Positions 9,516 through 19,664 of a stretch of DNA of 64,000 nt are shown here, in pieces. Made by a program: the position numbers and the translations under genes. A model generated the notes under the pieces. That model made no database searches and was not told the DNA's origin. It saw only the letters and a program-made list of their open reading frames with translations. The stretch's first letter is position 1. The number at the start of each line of letters is the position of its first letter. The DNA is taken from positions 1,178,001 through 1,242,000 of the forward strand of contig NC_026507.1 in assembly GCF_000182925.2 (NCBI RefSeq), read 5' to 3'. The stretch is from Neurospora crassa OR74A. Lineage: Eukaryota > Ascomycota > Sordariomycetes > Sordariales > Sordariaceae.

Positions 9516-11101
9516 GATGACAGATATGAACGCGGCTATCGTCTTGGTGGTTTATTAGATGGGTGTTGTTATTCTTGTCTCGTGTGATGAAGATGGATTA
9601 GGAGTTCGGATCTGATGAAGAGAGTCCCAGGTTAGCACGGTTTCGGATGATTTGAAAGCGAATGCTATTGTGTGAATGTGCCATGGAAACCTATGATGGA
9701 TCCTGTTGTTTGTACCTGACTCTGATGGGTTGGAGTTTCGTTGCAGTTATCAATGGTTGCGTGATGCTTCGAAGGCTGATGTCGAGGAACGTTGAATGAA
9801 AGGAAAGTGCAAAGGAGCGAGCAGCAACTGGAAGGAAGGAAGAACAGAACGCAGAATATAAAGCCCTCATATTGCGTCTTCATGCACAAGCAAAAGCTGA
9901 CTCACTTCTCTCTAGGACGTCCGGCGATGCAGTCTTTTGCAGCAGGTTTGAAAGAAGAAGCAACTCAAATCCTGTAGCATGCATCACTACCTTGAGGGCT
10001 CCTTCCTATCCACCTGCAGAGTTGTGAGCATACCTCTACCAAGGAAGACAAGAGAAAGAAATGGAAAAAAAACCAAAGTTTAAAAAGCACGAAAGCAGCG
10101 CGGCATCCAGTCTATCATGCATGATTATTGCAACCTCCTCGTTTTCATGATACCAAGAACGTGCCTTATCACTTAGTCACCTCATGCATCATCGAGCTGC
10201 CAGGAGTGCTCATGTCCACTATCCCGTTCAACAACCACCGTGTATTCCACAACGAGAAGGGCATCACATCTCTAAAGACTCTTTCCAAGAAGACAGCTCT
10301 CGACGCGCCATCCACTCCCTCCTTTTCACCTCGCCAGGCCACAGCCGTGTTAAGCCAAGCTTGAGGCTCATGCAGACTGCTGCACCACACTGCTCAGCTA
10401 CCGTAAAGACTTGGGCGGATGATTTTTAGGTTCCCTGGAAATCAGACATAATGTGGAAGTATACTATAACATTCATGCCCGCCAAAAATTGTATGCATAA
10501 CGGTGAAAATGAATAATCTACCCTCCAGCGCCCTCAAAAGGTTAGGTGGCAAAAGGCAGGGCATTAGGGATATCGAATTTACAACACTTCAGGATAACAA
10601 CACGTCTCTTATTTTGGTGGGCATAAAATGCACACATTTGGGCAGTATGCTTCTAGATTAAGCCTGGCTTCCGTGGAACCTAAAAATCATCCGCCCGAGT
10701 CTTTACGGTACGCTGCCAGTTGTATGTTAAACACTGACTAACCTAGGGCCCTCTATCAACGCCCTTCCAAGGTCAGTTTGCTGGCTGACTCTGCCTTGGA
10801 ACCCACTCACTGGCCCTCCCGTCCAAGATTTCTTGGAATGCTGCGCTTAGTTTCCGTCATTATTTCCCACATCCGTCCGGCATTCGTGTTTTGCACTCGC
10901 CCCCACGACAGTTCGTGATGGTAGCTAACTCAAAAATAGGCCAGAATAGTAATGGTATGCACTGCTGACTCGCTCCCAACCTTATATACAGTGAGTGACC
11001 ATGATGCCTCAATGGGAGGCCTGTCGCTGCCGCGGCCCTTCCGCATCACCACCAACTATCTCATTCTTTTTCCGATTAACTACCGCATCCCATCCACAAC
11101 A
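9516..11101. other. Intergenic region containing a MITE
   Basis: No protein gene is supported here. The 308-bp inverted-repeat element at 10401-10708 is the only clear structure. Short frames near 10130-10430 look like chance. Confidence 0.45.
10401..10708. mobile_element. MITE with 34-bp terminal inverted repeats and TA duplication
   Basis: The left end starts CCGTAAAGACTTGGGCGGAT and the right end, read inward, starts CCGTAAAGACTCGGGCGGAT. The ends agree at 33 of the first 34 bases (10401-10434 and 10675-10708) and more weakly for another ten. TA flanks both sides (10399-10400 and 10709-10710), as in Tc1/mariner/pogo-type insertions. The 240-bp interior is AT-rich and has no open frame of note. 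It is therefore a non-autonomous DNA transposon that a transposase elsewhere would have moved. The near-identical ends argue for a fairly young insertion. Confidence 0.85.
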
Positions 11102-12441
11102 TCAGAAGAAAGTCCCAGTAAAGGCACTCTTAACCGCTTGCGCGACTAACTTCTGGATTTGCACACCAGGATGGTAGTCATTAAACCACAGGCAGCTCAC
11201 GCCGTCCTCGTTGAAGCAAGTAGCATCGGGCGCTCCATACGCCGTCGGGTTCTTGATGGCCGTCTCAAAGGGCGCCACGGTATCGACGATCTTTCCTGTG
11301 GCATCGGTGTTGGCCTCAAGAAAGGCATCAAACCGAGAAGCCAGGAGAGAGTTGTACTTGGCGATGGCGACCTTTTGGGCAGCGACGGTGGTGGCACCCT
11401 GGCCGATCGTGGAAGGGGTGTAGTAGATGGCTGTTTTTGGGCATGATCAAATTGTTAGCAGCTCTTTCTTTGCATCTCAGTACGTCGGGAGAAGAAAAAA
11501 AAAAAAAAGAAAAGAAAACTCACGAGCAGCACCCAAAAGCGCAAAGCTCCTCGCCCCCGCATCATACAACACCTGCAACCGTCCAAAATAACTATCCATG
11601 ATCTGTCCATACAACGCATCCATCTCCGACTCGCCCATCCACCAGGTGTTGCCCACATCATTCACTCCAATCCAGACCGCTACCAGGCTGTTCTCGCTGT
11701 TCCATGGCGCGTACGCAGGACGGCTGGCAATGCTTCCGCTGAACTGGGCCACCTGGTCCACAAAGCTGAGCACAGTGGGCGCGAACGGCGCGACGAGCGA
11801 GGCGTTCGTGGTGGCTCCGCCCGAAGCAAAGTTGTAGGAGAGCGTGAGCGAGGTGTTGAGCTGAGAGGCCAGGAAGCCGACCCAGTTGAGCCCGCCTGAG
11901 GCGGTCCAGCCGGGTAAAGGGGGGTTGCCGAGCGGGTTGGAGGACGAGGGCTTGGAGCCGTTGATGTCGAAGCCGGTTTGGGAGTAGGAGTCGCCGAAGG
12001 AGATGAGGTATTTGGCAGAGGTAGAGGTGGGGACGGGCACAAAGCTAGGCTGTGTGCTGGAGCTGGTAGGTTCAGTGCTACTGCTGGATGGCTTGATGGA
12101 GGTTGAGAAGGTCGAGCTGCCGCCTTTATTGGTTGTCGTGGGCGCAGCGGAGACGGTTACGGGCTTGGAGCTGGTGGTGACGACCGCAGCCGAGGTGGGC
12201 TTGGGAACGCATTGGTCTGGAAGTTGCTGGTCAGTCATGTCAATGGCTTCAAGAGTAACTGAGGAGTCAACGAGGTCGACCAACAGTAGTAGTCGTTAAA
12301 CGACGTGCAAGTAGCTACTGAAGTGCAAGCCGAGCCGGCAGACTGCCATCCGATACCACCACACTGTCCCCACAGGGGAATATCAGCAGCGGCAGCTAGC
12401 GCTGGGGCTAGAGCCATGAAGCCGAGTTTGAGAGCTGCCAT
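11102..12441 (-). CDS. Secreted CBM1-GDSL/SGNH esterase (CE16-like acetylesterase)
   Basis: Three exons (12441-12285, 12216-11524, 11430-11102) close in frame to 392 aa. Intron 1 uses GTTGGT and CTGAC; intron 2 uses GTGAGT and contains a T-run. Residues 1-19 form a signal peptide ([15 protein letters not shown]). A family 1 carbohydrate-binding module follows ([18 protein letters not shown] to YYYQCV), with four cysteines and its aromatic face. Splicing across intron 1 rebuilds its last Cys. A Ser/Thr linker leads to an SGNH hydrolase with block [11 protein letters not shown] (nucleophile Ser), block [11 protein letters not shown], and block V NDYHPG (Asp/His). The enzyme likely removes acetyl groups from plant-wall oligosaccharides while tethered to cellulose. 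The CE16 assignment comes from architecture and is less certain than SGNH. Confidence 0.88.
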
Positions 12442-13065
12442 GATGGATCGTGGAGTTGGTCCCGAAGAGATAAAAGCACGCAGAATGATTGACAAGTCAA
12501 AAAACGTCAGAGACATGAGATATCAGGGTCAAGATATACATTATTGCACGTCCATCACAGGCCTGGACCGGAAAGCTGGCCATGGTGCTCTTCTTTTCGC
12601 TACGTCGAGATGGTGTAAGATGATTGGCGGAGTAATCGGAAGACAGGGGCCTGGATGGATCGTTCGACATTCGAGAATGCAGGAACGCGGAGGGAAAGGT
12701 TGCGTTCGACCGCCGACTGGCCAGCCAGGAATCCCTAGCCGAATAGCCGTCAAAAGTTTGTGGAGACTCATCTGACACTGGGAATAGACTCTCGCCTCCT
12801 TCCCTGTTTGTGTCCAGCTAGCTCATCGTCTCATGCTGTGTTCCGATGCCAAGGCGTGGAGTCTGATCGAAGCATGATGTGATGCTGCGGTGATTCTCAA
12901 CCATGGTGTTGTGAAGTCGAGATGGCCTGGATGAGGACGCAAACTGGGCTGAGGGAGACAAGGGCCGGATGAGACACTCTATTAGGGGTATAAAAACGAC
13001 AGGAAAAAAAAAAGAACCCTTCTGATGGGAATAGAACACCGAACCTCGACACCTTCCATCCATCA
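12442..13065. other. Intergenic, GDSL esterase promoter side
   Basis: No gene is supported. The first part is the promoter and leader of the CBM1-GDSL esterase (minus strand); the last part is the 3' side of the RGS gene. Confidence 0.4.
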
Positions 13066-14664
13066 TCAGTCATCACAAACCGTCTCCTTCCATATCGGAA
13101 GCAATAGGAAGACCACAACTGACAAGGCCGAAAAGATCGCTCCACCCACCATACTCTGCATCACAATCTTCCTCTGTAATCTCCGCAGACTGCGTTCCTG
13201 CACCTTCAATCTCTTATCGAACAACATCACCCTGCCTACCCTTTGTCTCACAGACCATCTCTTTGTCTCCATCTCTTCTTTATTTTCATCCTGCCCACCA
13301 CTCATATGTACCCCTTCTACCTTTTCCCCATCATTCAACCTCTCCCACGGCAACCTCTGCCTCCTTGAGAACAGCAACAGAAAAAAACAACTGCCCCTCA
13401 GCCCGCATAGCACCAAACTCATCCCCGCCATCCAGAACCCAAACCCGTCGAAACTCTCCCACCTGCTCCTTGCACCTCTGCCTTCCGTGAAGGCCCTCAG
13501 CAGAACTACCAGGTATCCCAAGGCCAGCGACGCGAAACCCAGAATGGTAGCAAAGCATATCGTCTCAAACGTCCCGTTGCTCACCCCCAACCTGACAAAA
13601 TTGCGGTGCGAACACGAGCGTAGCAAATAGTAGACGTGATCGGCGATCGGTCTGAGGATGTTCGGGTCCGGTAGCGTGCCCTGGGGAGTAGCAGCCAATC
13701 CGTCGAGCGCGGAGCGACGGAGGGACATGGGTATGTTGAGTTCTTTTGACGACGATGGCAGGAGAAAGAGAGTGATGATGGTTTGGATTTCGGAAGGCGG
13801 GATGGGACCGGGTTGAGGGGCGAGAAGGCCGAGGGTGGTGGACTTGTTGGCCGGGTCGGCGGGGTCGGGGGTCGGGTCGCTCGCGAGGACGGCGGTTTGG
13901 CTGTTGTTAAAGTTGTTGAAGAAGGTTGCTGTCGGGAATATGGCGTTGGATGATGGGGCACAGGGACCACGTGGGTGGCAGGATGGGTGGGCAACGCTGC
14001 TGGCGCATGGGGCAGAAGCTGTGATTAGCATCGAGATACGATGGAGGGTTTCTTTCGCTGTTGTGGCTGGTGTTTGTTAGCGATGTCGGGATTCTGAAAC
14101 TAACGAGTAACGGCCCGGACTTCTGTCAAGTGCACTGAGTGGAGAATCATGTTTGTTGTTATGGCGCTTAACTTACCCGGCTCCAAGTCCCCGTCTCCCT
14201 CGCCATCGCTGGGTTGATAATGGCTCTTCTTGTACACAGACGATGATACGCTTCCGCTTTCCGATGCTGTCTTTACCAGATCATGAGAGTCCTTGTCGTA
14301 GCGGGCAGCAAACCCTTTGTGGTAGGACTCTTCATAGTTCTTGAACCAGATATAAAACTCGAGATTTTCAGATGAAAACTCGATGTATTTGAGATACATA
14401 TGAAAGTCGTATAGTGACATAGGACTACCTATCGATGTCACCTCGTCAGTACATGGTGTAACTGATGCAATTCTTGGACGTCCACATACATGTCTTGTTC
14501 TGCAGTATACGCTCAAGCCGCAGTCGACTGGGTATCACTCCCTCCTTTCCCGCATCTGGACTTGGTGGCCTCTTTCCAGAGCTGGCATTGTTGGCGTATT
14601 CCTTGAAATCCCTATACTCGGGCTTTTTATACCAAACTAGCCATCCCGGCAAGTGCATGATCAC
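13066..14664 (-). CDS. RGS-domain membrane protein, Rax1-like
   Basis: Three exons (14664-14490, 14428-14177, 14066-13066) join in frame to 475 aa, using GTATGT and GTAAGT donors. RGS domains speed GTP hydrolysis by G-alpha subunits. The first half of the domain is LQNKTCSPMSLYDFHMYLKY then SSENLEFYIWFKNYE, with conserved Asn-Leu-Glu-Phe. The second half includes LNIPMSLRRSALDGL, then PIADHVYYLLRSCSHRNFVR. An acidic, Ser/Gly-rich insert parts the halves. Three hydrophobic C-terminal segments follow (FATILGFASLALGYLVVLL, MAGMSLVLCGLRGSCFFLLL, AIFSALSVVVFLLLPIW). RGS plus three TMs matches yeast Rax1, which acts in bud-site selection and polarity. The first Met could also be the one at 14658. 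Confidence 0.75.
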
Positions 14665-17502
14665 GCCGAATAATCGCTATGTCTTGAACATACGGTAGAT
14701 TGTCCCCTGGTTTTGATACTTGGATCGCGAAGGAATAAAACGAATGAAGGAGATCAAGGGTTTGTAAGTGTGGAAAAAAAAAAGTCCTGGGGTTTTGGGG
14801 GACGAACAAGCTTTGTATCCGGCCAGTCTATCCAGGTCCCAAAAACTGACCCTTTTAAGAAAGTGCACAGACCCTCTTCTCTTGTCAAGACATGTCCCTC
14901 GGCCAAATGTGCTTCTTGCACAGACAATACACTAGTAGGTCAGCAGGCTTGCTTGGTTGGTTAGTTCAGCCAGCTAGGCAAAGCGCGGATAGCACCGTGT
15001 TTTTGACTTTGCTTAGGTTCAATGACTTTGACCACACCACCGGTATATTGGAAACATAAAACAAGCCAACACGTAGACCAGGCTGGGTATAATCTGGGCT
15101 TCCAGACAAAGGGTGGACGCCACCAGGTACTCCCGTTGGTTGATGGTGTTGTTGATCTCTCGAAGGCATTTGCCAAGAACAAGCAAGGGCAGGCAGGGCC
15201 ACCCTTGAGCCAACCTGACCATAAGAGGTGTATCAACATCCTTTCAGCTGAATGCTCCACATCAGAAATTCGATATCGAAAACTTGATCGTCTAGACAGG
15301 GGTGGAGGACGCCACGCGGCGTATGTTTGGGCCGCTTTCAATAAGAACATGTGGCTCGCCATGCCTTTTACCCGTTGCACGTGTGCCAGCCCTTGCTTGC
15401 TTGTTCCTCGCCGAATGGTACAATGTTTGCGTGGCCCCCCTAACTTCCCGTGTTGATTCCGAACATATCGTTCATTTGCCATTGTTGCGGCTTGCCATGC
15501 CATGTGGTTGGCTCTCCAGCAAAGTGCTCCCTTACAGTGGTTGGTACACGTGTAGGCATCCTCCCACACTTTGATCACTTTACTCACCGAATCCAGCTTG
15601 GCCAGGCAGGACTACATATACGCAGAACAATCGACCTATCAGCGAGTATGGTGGCGTTATTGGCTTACCTGAAGCGATAATTCCCTCCATGATGGCACGA
15701 ATTCGATGTCCATGCGGGATGCGGAGATCGACATAAGAGGGGGAGGAGCTGAACCATGCCTGTAGGGCCAATGGATTCCACGCTGTCCTGGCGAGCAAAG
15801 AAGACGGCGCTTTCAGGTTCGGGAATTGCTTGTCGAGACTCGAGAGTAAACTTGAAGCAGAGTGGATATGGCAAGTCAGGCCAAGGGAATTGGAAGGGAA
15901 GACCCTTGATCAGCTCGGGATCATTCCGGCGGTGACATGAAGCTTCGGAATGGAAAGGGAATAACGCTAACCTTAGCTTTGTTGTTCCCACACTCAAACA
16001 TCTGTGCAGTCTTGGCGGATATGTGCACACACACCCGACTTTTTGGCAAAATACCTCTAGACCATAAAAACAAAAGACGAAGATGAACGAATTCAATTAT
16101 ACTATAAGAAAGACTATCATCTTGATAGTTCTAGATCCACTAATTCTATATTTTGAGTCTGTCTTTTTCTTTTTTTTCATCTCTTCGTTTGGTAGAGATG
16201 TACTTACTATGTAAGTAAATGAAATCTCATCGATAGTCCGTTTTGCCCAAAAGTCGTGTGTGTGTGCACACGCACACATCCGCCAAGACTGCACAGGTGT
16301 TTGAGTGCGGGAATGGTACCAAGGGCTTTGCTTTGTCTCGGCACGGAGGATTGATTGTCTGGGCGATTGTCTCACTTTGTTCTTGTCGCTTGTCTTTATA
16401 TTCACCTCATCTTTCCACATCTTTCTCGATTCTCCCTTCGCCGTCTTTGTTTCTTTCTTCTCTTTCCCTTCCATAGTTTGGATGCGACATGGAAGTCATG
16501 ACAGCCGTGGCAGTCACCATGGGACTTCCTTGGCAACCAATGCCTGCCGGCTACTTAGTGGCCGATGCCCACCCCACGCAGCCTCTGGGCTTCGCGGCTT
16601 CCATGTTTTCACACCACCACTCATGTTGGGGAAATTTCAGATACATCATGATCCTTCTTCTCGGCACCACCATTGCCCAAGGGGAAAATAAATTGAAGAG
16701 AAGGGTGAAGAAGAAACAAAATGATGCGTACGGTCACACCTGCCAACTGGTTGACCTTGAACGTTGAGTAACCATTGGAACAAACTGAACATGGATATTG
16801 AACTGTCCAGTAGTGTAACGCTCGCTTTGGCTCAGACACCCCGCTGCGAGACTGTGATTGTTCAGTTGCAAGAGCACGTAGGCTCGAGTTTGTTAGGGAT
16901 CGGCTAATCGACCATGTCATAGAGGAGTTTAAACAGATCATTGGCTGAACTTGTGGTTCCTTTTTTTTTTTTTCTTTTTTTTTTTCTTGGTTTTTGTTTG
17001 AAGCGCCGGATTCACTATTTGGGTCCTGGAAAGATATAACTACAACATATATGAAACGGACGTACCGTCGATTCTGCAACACATCGTGCCGGGGTTTATA
17101 CAAGATGGCGTTGAAGGCTTGTAGCAAACATGTGCGCAGCCCGTGGACGAAAAGGCTTATTGGACAGCGTGCGGTACAATGAGCCACAATCTGGCTCGCC
17201 AGACGGCCGGCAGCTTTGAGCTTCTTATAAGTTTCCTTTATTGCGTTTATCATCCTTATTTCAATCGTCGCAAAGAAATGTCAGACCCTGACCTGGTTAT
17301 ATTATCTACCTTAGATTATGTGTACGTCCGGTGGCCTCGGCCGGTTAAAAGGATGGTGTATTGCGTCCTGTCGTCACCTCCCAAAGTTCCAGATCTTTGC
17401 TGGTCAGAAAGAGCAACCAACGGTACCTCGGAGATTAAGTGTTGACCCAGGTTTTGCCTGTGCTAAGGTGCCTAGAAGTAAAGAAAAGAAAGACCTTTTA
17501 AG
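14665..17502. other. Gene-poor 2.8-kb stretch with a foldback element
   Basis: Several open frames occur on both strands but none shows a domain, signal peptide or codon bias that I trust. The inverted repeat at 15985-16313 and a T-rich tract near 16960-16990 are the only clear structures. The last 200 bp are the leader of the rhodopsin-domain gene. Confidence 0.45.
15985..16313. mobile_element. Foldback/MITE-like inverted repeat
   Basis: Arms of about 68-75 bp at 15985-16052 and 16239-16313 are inverted copies. Both contain TGTGCAGTCTTGGCGGAT preceded by CACTCAAACA(T/C)C, and both continue through a CA/GT-rich run to CGACTTTT and GGCAAAA. The right arm has an extra CACACG unit. The interior of about 185 bp is AT-rich with no coding sense. 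No clear target duplication is visible, so the exact ends are uncertain. It is probably a non-autonomous DNA element or a foldback remnant. Confidence 0.65.
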
Positions 17503-18626
17503 ATGGAGCACAAGAAGGGCAAAACCATCATGCCCATCATGTGGAGTACCATGATCCTTTTCCCGGTGTTGGCACTTGTTTTTATCATCCTCAGGCTTCA
17601 TTGCAGGCGATGGCTGAAGAAGGCAACGACCGGTTATCTTGATGATTATATGTTGATCTTGTCATGGGTACGTAGCGTTTCAGTTCTTCTTCTCACCTAC
17701 CCATCACCTCGGCTCCCAGATCTGTATTTGGACCGTGGAAGACGAGAGAGCTAACGTCAAAATCGTCGGAGATCAGATCCTAATGGTCATAACCTCCATC
17801 ATAGGTTTGATGCTCGCCAAGCACGGCGTTGGCACAGCCATCGTCGAGGGGCAAGAAATTATAGTCGAACCAGAGGTGATGCACGCTCTCCTTTTCTGGA
17901 CCTCAAATCTGTTGCTCTTCGGCATCAACGCCATTGCATTTTCCAAAGTGTCTTGGTTCATAACCCTCATTCGTCTGGTCACAAAACGTTGGCAGAAGGT
18001 TGGGCTCTGGGTCCTCATGGTCTTCAGCACCGCCGCCCTGTTTGTCGCTTCTACCTTTGGGTACTACCAATGTCATTTCTTGCCTGACGGGAGCTGGAAC
18101 ACTCCAGCAACATCGGACCACAGGTGCCTCGATAACTGGGTGGCCATTAAGATCAGCCTAGTTACCTCAATCTACTCTACTGTCCTGGTAAGAAGTCGTA
18201 CGTTCCTTGACCATCCATGCTGCAGGCGCCTTTTAATGCTAACAGAGAAATCCAAAGGAGTTCGCATTGGCCGCTATTCCCGCCTATGTCGTCTGGAACT
18301 TGCCACTCAAACGGAGCACCAAGATGGGCATAATCTGTGCCACGAGCGTGGGCTTTGTGTGAGTAGCGCAGATTTCCCTGATGGAACGACTGAGTGCTGA
18401 TGTTGCCCGTAGGTCGGCCATGATGGGAGCCTTGAGAACGAAGGCATATTACGATCACCTGTTTCCCCTGGGAAAGTTACCCGAAATGTATTCCCTAGGA
18501 TGTGTGATTATGTTTGCAGTCCTCGAAGTGTGTACCACAATCATAGCCGCTAGCATCCCCTTCCTGCGTCCGCTGGTTAAGAAGATGGCTAAAACCTATG
18601 ACGAGGACGAGTTATCATGGCCATAG
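17503..18626 (+). CDS. Fungal rhodopsin-domain integral membrane protein
   Basis: Four exons (17503-17667, 17720-18187, 18246-18358, 18413-18626) close in frame to 319 aa. The protein has seven hydrophobic spans. Family marks include RLHCRRWLKKATTGYLDDYM after the first span, an ICIWTVEDE segment, an intracellular CHFLPDGSWN loop, NPKEFALAAIPAYVVWNLPL rebuilt by splicing, and LRTKAYYDHLF. This is the large PF20684-type (SAT4/PTH11-like) family of Pezizomycotina, whose biochemical role is mostly unknown. It lacks a CFEM domain and the usual long cytoplasmic tail, ending soon after the last span. The second and third introns remove in-frame stops, which supports the model. Confidence 0.82.
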
Positions 18627-19664
18627 GCGTCTTGCCTGGGGAATCAAGAAACGGCAAATGGGTTACTCAGTTCAGAACATCGGCTTCAAGAAGAGGACCC
18701 TCCTACCATCCGGCAAGGACGAAAGTCGAGAAAATAAGACAGGAATTGAAGAATGAACAGAAAACGAACACATGACTATGAATGTAATTTTATACTGTAC
18801 TGCTCAATACAGCTCCATTGGTGATTGCGCTATAACCTGAACAGGTTGCTCATTGCTTATCCGACCGAGGTGGAGGACGGAAGAAGGACGGTCCGGATTG
18901 GACACAAAAGTCCACTTGGTCAATGGTTCCAAATTGAGTTCATGGTTGGAAGCCACGACCCGTGCACTAGGTGGATAAAAGGCAGCACTTTCGCTGGGAT
19001 TCCTGTACTTCTTCTTCCGAACCACAACAGCCATACTTCCTACAAATCATCACTTTCTTTTTGGAATGCCCTGGTGCCGGGAGGGGGGGGGGGGGGGGGG
19101 GGGGCAGTGGGCGGAAACGGAAAGAGACGCAAAAGATCCCAGCCACAGGGACCTCGGCCCTACAGCTTCCCCGCGATTAACCACCATTTCTTGTTTTTCC
19201 CTCCTTACCATTTCATCCGGGCAAAGTTGAAACGTACCACACTCAGCATCATCGCATTGCCGGGCAGAAATGTCTCATTCTGGTGCCTGCTTAAACGAGC
19301 GTGATGGACCTTCGTTTGTAGTTTCAAACGCTTTACGGGACGTGCATTGCCGGGCATGATCCCAGAACGCTACTTCTAGGTAGAGGTATTTGTCAGTACC
19401 TAAAACAAACACGAGATAAGTCCTGCTTGCCCTGTTATCCAACAGCGAGGTCAAGAGCATGTTACCTACATGCAGATGTGTTCCCCTCACAAACAGGCTT
19501 CGAATGCTTTTGATAGATCCCATCACATGCCATCAACCAACCAACCCCTCTTCCTTAAGTGTGAAGGACAGCCATGTGTTCTCTGGCGCTCTGTTCTCAG
19601 GGTAACAGTTCTGTCACCTTTCATCTGAAAGCGGAGGCTCGAGACACTCGGCATCATCTACAAC
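18627..19664. other. Intergenic with long poly-G run
   Basis: No gene is supported. A run of 22 G (19083-19104) is the main oddity. The last part is the leader of the 2OG oxygenase gene. Confidence 0.4.
19083..19104 (+). repeat. Homopolymer run of 22 G
   Basis: An unbroken G run in otherwise mixed sequence. It is prone to slippage and may be miscounted in the assembly. Confidence 0.85.

Noticed and set aside
14961-15587. Open frame of 208 aa on the minus strand
   Set aside because: It has no domain, Trp/Cys-rich odd composition and no bias toward common codons; overlapping frames of similar length occur on the other strand.
16489-16767. 92-aa frame with His/Trp-rich sequence next to the foldback element
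   Set aside because: It has no signal peptide, domain or codon bias that separates it from chance.
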